Shown piece by piece: positions 33,112 through 45,299 of a stretch of 64,000 nucleotides of DNA. The stretch's first letter is position 1. Each line of letters starts with the position of its first letter. Location of the stretch: positions 62,001 to 126,000 of the forward strand of contig JAKOGI010000563.1 of the NCBI GenBank assembly GCA_029747015.1. Direction: 5' to 3'. The translations under genes and the position numbers were made by a program. This DNA comes from Carnegiea gigantea (lineage: Eukaryota > Streptophyta > Magnoliopsida > Caryophyllales > Cactaceae). The notes beneath the pieces are model-generated. The model made no database searches. It was not told where the DNA came from and saw only the letters and a program-made list of their open reading frames with translations.

Positions 33112-35634
33112 ATGGATGTAATTCGAGACGGAAGATGGGCAGTTTTTCGCCATGGAAATAGGCCGCTCTGACACAGTTTACTCAGTCAAAGAGAAGCTTT
33201 ACTTGTATACCCGCGTATCCATCCGTCATCAAACTCTGATCTTCAAAGGCAGTGTCCTTGATGATAATGGTAGTGTTCAATTCTATTCAATCATCCAGAA
33301 TTCCTGCATTCAGCTCCAAATCTTCAAACCTGATCGATTCGGAGGTGGCCCCAACACAGCTCAGCTAGTTCTTATCCTGCCAGATTCAACTGAACTGCGC
33401 CTTGTGGTCAAGCAACGCAGTGAGACTGTTCTAGAACTGAAACTAGAACTGCGAAAATTTCTGTGTCAGTTTATTCCCTTTATTTATCTCTAATCTTATG
33501 TTTTGAGCACTTCTTGATAATCTGGGTAGTAATCTAATATGCCAAGAAGTTGATAGTCTGGGTAATAATTTGACATACAGTGGTTCTTGATGATTAATTT
33601 AAAAGCAAGAATAGATATTGGCCAGTTCTTGAGAATGAAGTGTTATGGAATATTGAGCCATTCTTGAGAACTGGAGTCCTAATATAATAATAAACGGTTC
33701 CTGACAAGTTTTTTTTTTAATTTTTTTTGTGAAAATGTTTCTGAATTTTTATTTTGAGCAGTTCTTGATGATCTGGGCATTAATCTAATTTTATATTTCA
33801 AGCTTCCTGATAATCTAGTTAATCTGAGCAGCAATTTGATACACAGCAGCTCTGGATACTTAATTTAAGCATGAACATGTACACACACAAGCGGTTCTTG
33901 GGAATAAGGTGTTATGGAGTACCAAGCAATTCTCGAGAATCGTGGTTTTAGTGTAATACAAAGCTGTTCCTGAGAACTTTTTTGCGAAAATGTTTTTAGC
34001 CTATGTTTTGAGCAGTTCTTGATATCAGATCAGGCTATTAAACTTAACACCAGGAGTTCTGAATTATCTGAGTATTAATCTAGTTTTATGTTTAAGCTTC
34101 TTCTTGATAATCTGAGTAATCTGAGCATTTATTTGACATAGAGCAGCTCCTGGTGATTAATTCAATGCAAGAACAAATGTTAAACTAGGCAATTCTTGAA
34201 AATAAGGTGTTATGGGCTACCCAGGAAATCTTGAGAACCAGGGTCTAAATGTAATAGTAACCGGTTCTTCCTAGCTTTCTTGTGAAGATGTTTCTGAATT
34301 TATGTTTTGAACGGTTCTTGATTATCTGGGGAGTAAACTATACCATTCAAAGGATTGATGGTCCTGTTATCATAAGTTTGGTTTAATTTGCTCAAATATT
34401 TCATGGGTTTTGCTTATATCAGCATATTTTTCACTGGGCACCACCAAATAAAAAAAAAAATGGTAGAATTGTTGTGTTTCTTATGATAACTGAAACTTAT
34501 ACCCATGTTATTAGAACTATTCTTGGCATATTGGATGGTTGTAGTAAGGAATTGTGGATGTGTGGTTGTCTAAGCTGGGTATCAATAGTGATTACATTGC
34601 CTAGCCTTACTTGCAAAACAGGATAGTTCTTTTCATTCATCTTTCAGACCGAAAATAGGAATTCAACTGAATCTTTTGATGTTTAGTTGCTCAATTGGTC
34701 TATGATTCTAAATCTAACTGGGTTTTACTTGTTGTTGGCCCATTTCCTCCACCCTCCCCCCCCCCCCCCAAAAAAAAAGGGGAAAAAAAGGAAAAAAAAG
34801 TCTCCATTGTGGGCTGGGTTATGGTGCCTTCTTTGATAACCGATGTGCTATTGCTAGAACTTGACCTCTGTTGAATTTAGTTAGTCATATGTGTACAAAG
34901 ATAAAGATGAAGTAGGTTTTGCTTCAAGCTTCATGAACGAGCATTGCTTAGATTACTGACACTGACATGAGAATTGAGTGTGGTATAAGCACTTCTTGGT
35001 TATCCAGGTATTAATCTAATGCTAAGCACTTCTTGGTCACTTTGTTGTGAAAATGTTTCTTGCAGAGTATCCTCCTGATAGGCTCGGGGTGCACAAGGTC
35101 AATACATGAGCTGCAGGATGCCAAGTGCTTGCATGACTATGGACTCACAGATGGGTCTGAGCTTGAGGTCCTTATTAAGCCACCACTCGACCCATTAGCA
35201 GTTTCCAGGAACCTGAAGATTTGGGCGTTTACATGCTGTAAACATTGGCAGCCAGTGGAAGTTAACTCTGCTGATAAAGTGCAGGTAAAATTGACAAACT
35301 CTTTTTCTAGCTATTTTTTCTGTCAATCTGAAATGATTTTATCCTTTTCCGCGGATTATGACAAGCTCTGTACTGAAAACATGTAAAGGTGCTACGCAAT
35401 AAGCTACTGAAACTGCAAAAGACAAGGAGATTTGAGCTCCCACCAAATGAGTATTGCTTTGTCAACAACCGGACTTTGATAAATGAGAATAAGTCTTTCC
35501 TACATAATGGTGTTCTTCAGGGTGATGGGGATTGTGCTAGTCAGTGGGAAGCTCACTTCTGCATGGAACACCTAATGGCTTCAGCACATCACAAGTTCTT
35601 ACAGTTATGGGGTTCACAGAGAGCATAAGCATAG
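33112..35634 (+). pseudogene. UBL-A: multi-ubiquitin-like gene copy, probably decayed
   Basis: Three exon blocks match the intact copy UBL-E and Arabidopsis At4g05xxx ubiquitin-like genes: 33112-33464, 35066-35284, 35389-35634. Exon 1 has SVKEKLYLYTRVSIRHQTLI with FKGSVLDDNGSVQFYSII, then the start of a second UBL (TAQLVLILPDSTELRLVV). Exon 2 has ELQDAKCLHDYGLTDGSELE. Exon 3 has a third UBL, NKLLKLQKTRRFELP and SFLHNGVLQGDGD. Faults: ATG 33112 is out of frame with the UBL (28 nt where UBL-E has 30), so only ATG 33152 would serve. Joining exon 1 to exon 2 at the conserved phase-1 site also gives a stop. Exon 3 is otherwise open. The 1.6-kb intron 1 is made of degenerate repeats. Confidence 0.75.
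33465..35065 (+). repeat. UBL-A intron 1 built of degenerate tandem repeats
   Basis: A unit of roughly 36-40 bp like agttcttgataatctgggt plus attaatctaat recurs many times. Larger blocks start ttatgttttgagca and end gtgaaaatgtttct, near 33738, 33988, 34285 and, last, directly at the 3' splice site (35050). See also the introns of UBL-B and UBL-E. Confidence 0.75.
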
Positions 35635-35639
35635 TATGA

Positions 35640-36493
35640 GGCTTTTAGGACACCGTGATTTTTTACTCTGTATTTGCTTATGCCTAGTTTTGGCTTAGAT
35701 TTCTGCACTTGGTAAATAAATCATCAAATATTTCATAGAACAGAATGCGATGTTGCAATGTTGCAATGACATGATACAGTCTAATATGCAGTTCTGGTAT
35801 TCTAGATGATTGATTTTCAATTTGATGCTCAAGATATTCACTATAATTGTAATTGCCTACACATGATTTTGAGTGTCCAATGCATCTTAGCTATTTTCAG
35901 CTTCCTTTGGGGTATAGCATGAAAAGGTTTGTTTGTATTATTTATAGACTGGTTTTGAAATAAATGAAATTCTGACACATTAATGAGTGAGTAATTTTAA
36001 TCTCCATAATTAACTTATAGTAAATGTGAAATTTGACTTTATTTCAGAACTTGACTTAAATCATAGCGATACATATACAACTGAGTAATCTGGGTCTCTA
36101 TAATTTACTGTGATAAATGTAAGGCTCCACTCCATTTTAAAACTTTACTAAAATTATAAAAATTAAGATCTGCCATTTGACTCAATTCTAATGGAATGGA
36201 ACCAAAGCCAAAAAAAGGAAAGAAAACACAATAATAACAAAGATTATATGAGCAGGGCTGGAGTCCTTTCCACCCACAAAAAAAAAAAATGTTTGGTTAG
36301 CCAAACAAGAAATACTAAAAAGCGCACGAACAATTAACAATTTTAAGTATAGTACAAACAGAACCTCTGACATCCCCCAACGGCCCAACCACAGAGAAAA
36401 ACTAAACAAGAAATAAAGAAACAAGAAGAGGATTCAACTTCAAATTCAACACTCAATCAATCCTTCATTCATTGCATCAATCATTCTTCTGAA
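35640..36493. other. UBL-A 3' flank and spacer
   Basis: Contains a 3'-UTR-like block (gcctagttttggcttagatt at about 35683) that recurs downstream of UBL-B and UBL-D, and in diverged form UBL-E, marking the extent of the duplicated unit. No other gene seen. Confidence 0.55.
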
Positions 36494-37880
36494 ATGTTTG
36501 TCATATTGGAGACTGAAGATGGGAAGACATTAGTCATGGAGATAAACTCCTTTGGCACAGTTGGGCAGATATTATGAAGTTCTGATCTACCGAGGAAGGG
36601 TTATTGATAACAATGGCAGCGTTGAATCGTTCAGTACCGCCCTGCTTTTTATTCAAGTCAAATTCCGCGATTCATCTTTCCCAATCCTTAAGGACATGAA
36701 CCTCAGTGACTCTGTTGTCCGCCTGAAGTTAAAACTCTAAGATGAACTTGGTCAGTTTCTCTGTCTGGTGGTTCTGTAGTGTTATGTTTCAAGACTTCCT
36801 TGTTATTCTGGGTACTACTGGTCTTAATGTAGTATAGAGGGGTTCCTGATACCTTTACTTATGAAAATGTCTCTAATTTTATATTTTGAACAGTTTTTTA
36901 CAATCTGGGTATTAGCCTAGTACAAAGCAGCTACTCATAATCTGGTTCTAGGGGAACCGGTCAGTAACCTAATGCTAAGCAGGTGATGATAATCTGGAAG
37001 TTAATCTAGCAGTAAAAAATCTTGATGATCTGAGTAGTAGTCTAATATTAAGCATTTCTTGATTGTTTCCTTGTGAACATGTTTCTGACACAGTGCAAGT
37101 CTTGATAATCTAAGCGTCAATATGACATACTAAGCAGTTCTTGGTAAATCTCGTGTTAATGCACTGCTAAGTGATTCTTGAGAATCAGCGTAACGTAACA
37201 TTAAGTGGTTCTTGATAGCTTTCTCGTGAAAATGCTATTAATGTGAGTCAGTACTGGGGAGACACTCATCATCTGTTTCCAGATAAACTGCTCATTAATG
37301 TAATGCTAAGAGGTTGTTGACAATCTGGGAGCTGCACTTGCTAACCCAGGTGGTAATCTAACACTGAGCAGTTCTTGATCGCTTTCTTGTGTTAATGTTT
37401 GTTGCGGGGGTATCGTTCAGAGAGGTTGGGGCATATTTGAATGCAAGACATGAGATGCTGGATGCCAAGTGTTTACGTAATTATGGGCTCAGAGATGGGT
37501 CTGCGTCTATGTATTTCTTAAGCCACTCCAGACCCATTCAGCATCAGCCTCATCAGATTCCAGCAAACTCAAGATTCGGGTATTGACCTGGTGTGAGACG
37601 TGGCTAATTATGGACGTTAATCCTGATGACAGTGTGCTGCTAAAATTGGCACTCTTCTCTTGAGTCCGTCAATCAGCACAGTTTCATTTACGCATGTGGA
37701 TCTTGAAGTTCTGTTTCTGAAAACATTAAAAGGTGCCGAGAGATGAGCTAGAGAATCTACAAGAGATGGTGAAATTTGAGCTTCAACTTGAATATTTCCT
37801 CATACACAAGGCGATGCTGATGAAATGAGAACAAGTCAGTCCTGTGGAGCAACGATATTGAGGATGATGAGATGGTAATT
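36494..37880 (+). pseudogene. UBL-B: decayed multi-ubiquitin-like copy
   Basis: Exon 1 (36494-36750) opens MFVILETEDGKTLVMEINSF and meets TGA at 36575, where a segment of the first UBL is missing; similarity resumes EVLIYRGRVIDNNGSVESF. The donor GTCAGT is conserved. Exon 2 (about 37408-37640) reads GVSFREVGAYLNARHEMLDA, then KCLRNYGLRDGS, but its acceptor is tgcgg instead of tgcag. Exon 3 starts near 37733 and is frameshifted. So truncation, an acceptor mutation and frameshifts all argue for a pseudogene. Confidence 0.8.
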
Positions 37881-38963
37881 TTCAGTTAGGCGGCCGTTTC
37901 TGGATAAAGCACCTCGACAGCAGCATCCTTGCATTTTCACTGCTCTTGCACTTGTCGCATGTCAAAGGCTTTATTTACGGGTTTTTTTTTTTTTTTTTTG
38001 TTTTTCTGTTGATTATAGATCAATGAGGACCATATATACTTTTAGAAGGCAACTGTTTCTTTAGCTATGTGCCTAGTTTGCGCTTAGATCTTTGCACATG
38101 ATAGAATGATAGAGAAATGGATAGCTGTTCACATACCAAAATATAATGGCACAGTATTACAGTAAAATGAAATGGTAAAAATGTTTGATTTTCAATTTCA
38201 TGTTCGATTCACAGTAGGGCCTAGCTGACATTTGTTGCAGTATGATTGCGACATACGCTGCCCAGACTGGAGAAATCCAGCGCAGAATTTATTCTATTCA
38301 TCCTGAAGAAATCAAGCGCAGAATTTATTCTATTCATCCTGAATTCAGCTTAAGTAGCTTAAGGAAATGTCCAAACAGACTCCAACAGTCCAACAACAGA
38401 ATCCTTTCGATGGTGGAAAAAGGAAAATGAGCCATTTGGGGGGGGGGGGCGCACCTGCCATGAAAAAGTGGACAATAACGCTGTTATCCTCTTCCCTGGA
38501 CCTGGCTAGGTACCCTCTCCCGACCTAATTTCTCCAATACCCCATTTTTCATAATTAGAGAATATTATAAAAAACAATCAACAGGAACAGCTGCAAAAAT
38601 CAACTCAGGCAAAGGTACCCCACTGTTGTACTCTTAGTTAGTCCTGGTGTGCGCAAATTGCTAAGGGTTTGTCAGGCAGAGATGTGCAAGGGCAACCCAT
38701 GATTTCTGGTTCTGAAGACGATTAGTCTATTTGCTTTCTGATCAAATAAAAATCCGTATCTTTCCCAAATTCTTCCCCTCTGAGCCAATGCTCAAAATGT
38801 CCTACATGCTTTGAGGTAAGCAAAATTAGATACGAACATGCAACCACCTAGACCGAGATGATTTCCTGATATTTAGCTTGCACTACACTGTCAGAAGGTC
38901 GATGGTTTCAGCAGGTACTTTGCAAAGCCTGCATATATTCTCCTGGTTTTCAGAAGGTCATAT
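37881..38963. other. UBL-B 3' flank
   Basis: Holds a T-run (about 37982-37999), the shared 3'-UTR-like block (about 38070), an imperfect 36-bp tandem duplication (38272-38343, both units containing cgcagaatttattctattca) and a G-run (about 38439-38449). The open frame 38242-38430 spans the duplication; I see no domain in it. Confidence 0.5.
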
Positions 38964-38968
38964 ATTTT
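38964..38968. repeat. Copia-2 target-site duplication, left copy (atttt)
   Basis: Matches 44489-44493. The low-complexity sequence makes it slightly less certain than the other duplications. Confidence 0.8.
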
Positions 38969-39879
38969 TGTTGGGTTTAATGGCCGAAAATCAGCTCTGC
39001 AGATCTACCACGGACTTCAAGGAGTTTGGGCTACGGACCGTGGCGGCTAGGGTTTTGTTAAACTGGTGGCTAGGGTTGCTCCTAGGATTTTTTGCATCCT
39101 TGTACCTCTAAACCCTATATAAAGGGCCTAACATAGGCTCTAAAGATCATCTCAATAACACAAAAACACGAGCATCCATAAGAGTTTAAGTTATGCTATT
39201 CCTGTTTTGTGAGAGAGCGTTCTGAGTGATTTGTAATCGCTTTCTGATATCTTCCTAGAGCACATCGCTCTGAGATCAGTTTTGTACTCTCCCATCTCAT
39301 AGTGGATTCTTCGCTCATCGCCGTCCGTGGTTTTCTCCCGTTTTGGGTTTTCACGTAAATTTTGGTGTTCTTTAATGTTTTTGTTATCGTTGTTTTACTT
39401 TTGATTATCATTGGGGGTGTTTGATAACAACAACTTTTTGGGAAAAAATAGCTGTTTGGGAGGATTTTGGCTATTTTAACCAAGTCAAACAACTAAAGGG
39501 TGTTTGGTAAAGAGCTGTTTGTAATAGCTGTTTGGCTCCAAAAAACTCTTTTTGAAAAAGCTATTCCTATTAACCTTTTGAGAAGAACTTTTTGTGGAAA
39601 TGACATAATTATCCATAAGTTTGAAAAAATTACATAGATCTCATTAAAAACTAATTCATAAATAAGGACATAAATGAAATTTTACCAACATATTTTTTAG
39701 AAACAGCTAATTTTTACCAAACGCTTTTTCTAAAAACAGCTAATTCAAACAGCTAATATAAACAGCTAATTCAAACAGCTAATACAAACATCTAACAGTT
39801 AACAACTAGCAGCTGTTTACCAAATAGGGTCATTGTTCATCCTAACGCTTCCGCAATTGGTTTGCTCTGATTCCTAACA
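38969..39879 (+). repeat. Copia-2 5' LTR (contains a MITE)
   Basis: TATA region ccctatataaaggg near 39112. Without the MITE and one tcattg copy it is 489 bp, the same length as the 3' LTR. Confidence 0.92.
39408..39835. mobile_element. 416-bp MITE inside the Copia-2 5' LTR
   Basis: Compared with the 3' LTR, bases 39414-39829 are extra and tcattg is duplicated (39408-39413, 39830-39835). Ends ggggtgtttgataa and ttaccaaataggg are imperfect inverted repeats. The interior has many aacagcta/tagctgttt words in opposite orientation near the two ends, typical of hAT-type MITEs. Confidence 0.85.
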
Positions 39880-39903
39880 AGTGGTATCAAAGAGAGGTTT
39901 AGA

Positions 39904-42900
39904 ATGTCTGCAATCATGAAAGTTGATATTCAGAAATTTGATGGAGAGATTAATTTCAATCTCTGGAAAGTACAGATGAGAGCGGTTCTCATTCAGCATG
40001 GGTTGTGGAAGGTTCTCTCAGGATCTCATACGAAACCCAATATGATAACAGAAGAACAATAGGCGGAACAGAAAAAGAAAAAGCGTGGTTCTTTGACGGA
40101 CTACGAATGGGAAGAACCGGAGGAAAAGGCACTTTTGGCCATATAATTGTGCTTGGCGCCACATGTTTTGCGAGAGGTGTTTGATAAAATAACTGGAGTG
40201 GGTCTTTGGGTTCGACTGGAGGAACTTTACATGACGAAGAGTCTCGCCAACAAGATCCGATTAAAGGAAAGGTTGTACACTTTCAAGATGGCAGAAAGTA
40301 CTTCTGTTCAAAAACATCTAAACGATTTTAATTCAATTATTGTTGATCTTGAAAGTTTAGATGTAAAGATTGAGGATGAGGATAAGGTTATATTGCTGGT
40401 TGTCTCTTTGCCCTCCTCCTATAGACACTTCAAGGAAATTTCATTGTACATCAACAATGACACTTTATCTTTTGAGGATGTTAAGTTTAACTTCCTATCC
40501 AAAGAAAAGTTTGATCTTGAAGTGCGTTCTAATGACAAAGTAGAAGGTTTGTTTGTAAGAGGAAGATCCTCTGAAAAGGAGTGTACAAACAGGAGAAACT
40601 CCAGATCGAAGTCGAGAGGCCGTAAATCCGACAAATTCTGTAAGTACTGCAGAAAGTCAGGGCATCTGGTCGCGGAATGCTACAAAATGAAGAACAAGAA
40701 GGAACGGGAAGAGAAAAACAGTCAATCTGCTGAAGCTGCAGTTGTTGACTCTTGGTCAGATGGTGATGTCTTACTAGTCACCACAACTGACAGCAGAGGT
40801 GCTACTGAGTGGGTTATGGATTTCGGTTGCAACTATCATATGTGTCCCCACAGGGACTGGTTTTCAACATATGAGTCGTTGGATTCAGGTGTCGTTCTCA
40901 TGGGCAATAATGCTCAATGTAGTGTCACAGGCATTGGCACTGTTCAGATCAAGACCTACGACGGTGTACTGAGGACTCTTTCCAATGTCCGTCACATTCC
41001 TGACTTGAAGCATAACCTTATTTCACTTAGCACCCTCGAATCTAACGGGTGCAAGTATTCCACTGAAGTGGAGTCCTGAAAATTTCTAAGGGTGCGCTGG
41101 TTCTTATGAAAGGAGTAAGACGTAGGAGTCTCTACATACTCTGAGTTTCCACAGTGACTGGTTCTGCTACAGTCACCACCCCATCATTCGAAGCAGATTC
41201 TACTCAATTGTGGCATGCTCGCTTGGGCCACATGAGTGAGAAGGGAATGGCAATTCTAAGCAAGCGAGGTCTACTTAGCAGCGAAGGTATGTGAAAACTC
41301 GATTTCTGCGATCATTGTGTTTTTGGAAAACAAAAGAGAGTCAATTTTTCTACTGCTACTCACCGTACTAAAGGTACCCTTGATTATATACATTCTGACT
41401 AGTGGGGTCCGTCTAGAGTTCCCTCTATTGGAGGAAAATGTTATATGCTGACCTTTGTAGATGATTTTTCTCGAAGAATCTGGGTTTATTTTTTGAGGCA
41501 GAAAAACGAGGCTTTTCCCATATTCAAGAAATTCAAAGCCCTCGTAGAGAACCAGATTGGGAGAAAGATAAAGAAACTCAGGACTGACAATGATCTCGAG
41601 TTTTATGAATCTGATTTCAACGAGTTCTGTACCACTCAGAGTATCGCTAGACATAAGACCCTAGTCAGAAAGCCTCAGCAAAATGGAGTCGCAGAACGTA
41701 TCAATTGGACTCTACTTGAAAGAGCTCGCTGTATGCTCTCCAATGCCAACCTGTGGCATCGTCGTGATTTCTGGGCAAAGGCTATTTCAACGGCCTGTTA
41801 TTTGGTGAATCGTTCTCCACACTCCTCTATTGACTTCAAAATACCAGAAGAAGTCTGGTCAGGTAATCCTATTGACTATTCTGTTTTGCGAGTATTTGGA
41901 TGCTCTGTCTATGCACATGTTAACAACGGGAAGTTAGCCCCTCGGGCTGTCAACTGCATGTTTCTAGGTTATGCATATAAATCTAAGGGATACCGGCTGT
42001 GGTGTCCTAACTCCAAGAAGGTCATTCAAAGTCGGGATATAACCTTCAATGAAACTGTTATGTTTTCATCGAAGAAAGAGTCTTTTTTTACAGGTAATTA
42101 GGAAGATGTTAGTGAGAAGGTGGAGTTTGAGATTCCTGCAGATATCCCTCAAGGTGGAGACGCATTACCTCATTCTAGTAGTGAGGTACAGTATGAGGAA
42201 GTCAATCCCAACATTCCAAGTCCAGAACAACAGGCCACAGATACTTACTCTCTTGCTCGTGACAGACCGCGAAGAACTATCAGGAAGCCTGCACGTTACT
42301 CAGCTGATGATGAGAATGGGCTGATTGCATATGCATTGGTCGTTGCACAGGAGATACCTAAAGGTGTTAAACCTTCCTCGTATTCTGAAGCCATTTCCTG
42401 TCCCAACTCTTCGAACTTTCTTATGGCTATGCAAGAAAAAATGGAGAGTCTGTACAAGAATGACACTTGGGAGTTATGTGATCTGCCAAAAGGTCGTCGT
42501 GCTCTAACGACCAAGTGGATCTACAAGCGAAAGGAGGGCATTCTCGGCGTTGAAGATGCAAGGTAGAAAGCACGGCTGGTTGTTCGAGGCTGCAACCAGA
42601 AGGAAGGTATTGACTTTAATGAAGTTTTTTCTCCTATAGTACGTGATACCTCCATTAGAGTGCTGCTTGCTGTTGTTACTCTATTTGACTTGGGGTTGGA
42701 GCAACTTGATGTTAAAACCGCGTTCCTTCATGGTGAGTTGGAGGAGGAGATTTATATGAGGCAACCTGAAGGATTTATTATTCCTGGTAAGGAACACAGT
42801 ATGTGTCAACTAAAGAAGTCCTTGTATGGACTTAAGTAAGCTCCCAGACAGTGGTACAAACAATTTGATGCATTCATGATAAGGCAAGACTATACACAAT

Positions 42901-43933
42901 GTCACTATGACAATTGTGTATATTTTCAACAATCTGGTGGTTCCTTTATTTGTTGCTATATGTTGACGATATGCTCATTGCTTCCAAGGATAAGTCCTTG
43001 ATCGACAAGTTGAAATCTCAATTTAGTGATGAGTTCGAGATGAAGGATCTAGGCGCAGCTAAGAAGATACTTGGCATGGAGATTCACAGGGATCGAAAGG
43101 TCGGCAAACTATACCTATCTCAAAGGAAGTACCTTGAGAAAGTCCTTGATAGGTTCAATATGGATAACTGTAAATTGGTATCCAATCCTCTGGCCGCGTA
43201 TTTCAAGCTTTCAGCCGAATCCTTTCCTAAGTCCGAAGAGGAGATGGAGAGAATGTCTTACATGCCCTATTCTAGTGCAGTTGGAAGTCTCATGCACGCT
43301 ATGGTCTGCACTAGACCTAACTTAGCCTATACGGTTAGCATGGTGAGCCGCTATATGCACAATCCTGGTAAGGCTTATTGGGAGGCTGTAAAATGGATCC
43401 TTTGCTACGTGAAGGGTTCTCTTGACAGATGTTTAGTGTTTGACAAATCCAAGACTGTAACCTATGATGTTGCAGGTTTCGTTGATTCTGATTACGATGG
43501 AGATCTTGATCGTAGGCGTTCCATTTCTGGCCATATTTTCACCTTGTGTACGGGTGCAATATTGTGGAAGGCATTATTACAGTCTATTGCAGCTTTATGT
43601 ACTACTGAAGCTGAATATATCGCTGCAACCGAGGGTGTCAAAGAAGTTACATGGTTGAGAGGCCTTATTACTGAGCTTGGAGTTTCATAAGGTGTCACTA
43701 CTATATTTTCGGATAGCCAGAGTGCTATTCATCTCACAGAAAACGATGCCTACCATTCAAAGACCAAGCATATCAGTATCAAGTACCACTTCATCAGAGA
43801 TAGTATTGTTGCAGGAGACATTACCGTGAAGAAAGTTCATACCTCGGAGAATCCTGCAGATATACTAACCAAGTCTCTTCCTATTGCTAAGTTCTAGCAT
43901 TTCCTGGACTTAGTTGGCATTCAGTGCCTTTGA
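39904..43933 (+). pseudogene. Copia-2 gag-pol polyprotein, inactivated
   Basis: Gag starts at ATG 39904 (MSAIMKVDIQKFDGEINFNL) and has a TAG near 40060 and a TAA near 40144. The longest open part is 40147-41079, with the YMTKSL gag motif, a zinc knuckle CKYCRKSGHLVAEC (about 40638-40680) and a protease site where the usual DSG reads DFG. A stop at 41077 precedes the pre-integrase HH part. The integrase core (41445-42101) has FVDDFSRRIWVYFLRQ and QQNGVAERIN. RT has [33 protein letters not shown] and LLYVDDMLIAS after a frameshift near 42950. RNase H has TTEAEYIAATEGVKEVTWLR and ADILTKSLP. About six stops or shifts in all. Confidence 0.9.
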
Positions 43934-43999
43934 TTATCCTTCGAGGTCCTTTGACGGTGTTCTCTATGGGTGTTGGTGATTTTGGTCTAAGGTGGAGAC

Positions 44000-44488
44000 T
44001 GTTGGGTTTAATGGCCCAAAATCAGCTCCACAAATCTAGCACGGGCTTCAAGGAGTTTAGGCTATGGACTGTGGTAGCTAGGGTTTTGTTGTACTGGCGG
44101 CTAGGGTTACTCCTAGGATTTTTTGCATCCTTATACCTCTAAACCCTATATAAAAAGTCTAGCCTAGGCTCTAAAGATCATCCCAATAACACAAAAACAT
44201 AAGCATCCATAAGAGTTTAAGTTCTGCTATTCCTGTTTTGTGAGAGAGCGTTCTGAGTGATTTGTAATCGCTTTCTAATCTCTTCCTAGAGCACATCGCT
44301 CTGAGATCAGTTTTGTACTCTCCCATCTTATAATGGATTCTTCGCTCATCACCGTCCGTGGTTTTCTCCTGTTTTGGGTTTCCACGTAAATCTTGGTGTT
44401 CTTTATTGTTCTCATTATCGTTGTTTTATTTTTGATTATCATTGTTCATCCTAACGCTTCCGCAATTAGTTTACTCTAATTCCTAACA
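44000..44488 (+). repeat. Copia-2 3' LTR
   Basis: 489 bp, no MITE; shows the empty site for the MITE at tcattg near 44439. Confidence 0.92.
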
Positions 44489-44493
44489 ATTTT
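44489..44493. repeat. Copia-2 target-site duplication, right copy (atttt)
   Basis: Matches 38964-38968. Confidence 0.8.
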
Positions 44494-44995
44494 TTTTTCA
44501 GCAGGCCCGTGATAACTGGTACTATTCGCAGATTTATCCTTATTATCACAATTTTTTCTCATAAACTTAGAGTCCCCTTGCAAACAAATTCATGATGGTG
44601 CCAATGATGATAGATGGTTGCAGTGGTTATAGCTAGTGGGTAGTGCTAATTGTTATGTAGGTAGTTAGGGTTGTGTTATTTTCTGTAATCCTATAAATAT
44701 AAAATCTTTTCTGATTATTTCTTATTTATTCTTTAATTCAACCTTATAAACATTAAATCTTGTCTGATTATAATAGAGAAAAATCATATTACGGTATTTA
44801 TTATCGATCATCCATCTCCAAGGACATTAGTTTCAGGTTTAAATCTTGCCGAAATCCTTAGGATGTAACCATGGGAAACAACTCATTTTCATACATACTA
44901 ATGGTTTAGATGATAAATACTCGGCCTTTCCACACCCAGGATAGTTGTTCAGACTGAAGACTCTGTAATCTTCTTCTCTTCACTATTGAATTGAG
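44494..44995. other. Spacer between Copia-2 and UBL-D
   Basis: AT-rich; no UBL exon could be read here, so the first exons of UBL-D are missing or unrecognisable. An imperfect repeat (aacattaaatct..tctgattat next to ataaatataaaatc..tctgattat) lies at about 44690-44775. Confidence 0.45.
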
Positions 44996-45006
44996 GATGA
45001 AGAAAA

Positions 45007-45011
45007 AGGAG
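45007..45011. repeat. Copia-3 target-site duplication, left copy (aggag)
   Basis: Matches 50100-50104. Confidence 0.92.
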
Positions 45012-45235
45012 TATTAGGAAGGAATATCATTGTATGCTTCTGTGTATATTGTAAATATGTGATAGTGTGTAAAGTAAGAAACTTGTATTATTCTGTTTTA
45101 TTTTCTTTCCTTCTAACTTGGTTGTATTTTTAAAAGTCATGGCTCCTAAGCCTGTATATATATTGAAGATAATAAACAGAACCGGCAAGGAGGAGGGCTG
45201 CAGAAATAAACATTCTCTCCTTACTTAATTTTTCA
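45012..45235 (+). repeat. Copia-3 5' LTR
   Basis: 224 bp, first dinucleotide changed from TG to TA. Confidence 0.9.
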
Positions 45236-45299
45236 CGGCATCAGAGCCAAAAGTATAGTACCTATTGTACTGTTTACAGTAGAATAATCCGCAACAGAC

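Larger units (their letters stand above)
38969..44488 (+). mobile_element. Copia-2: full-length Ty1/copia element with a MITE in its 5' LTR
   Basis: LTRs 38969-39879 and 44000-44488 start tgttgggtttaatgg and end ttcctaaca, with atttt duplications outside. The primer-binding site agtggtatcaaag follows the left LTR and the purine tract ggtggagac precedes the right one. Gag-pol is related to Copia-1 (Tnt1/Tork-like). The 5' LTR is 422 bp longer than the 3' LTR because a MITE lies in it. Confidence 0.93.

Noticed and set aside
38242..38430. Possible fifth UBL copy
   Set aside because: The frame (GEIQRRIYSIHPE repeated) shows no ubiquitin-fold pattern; its length is due to a 36-bp tandem duplication.
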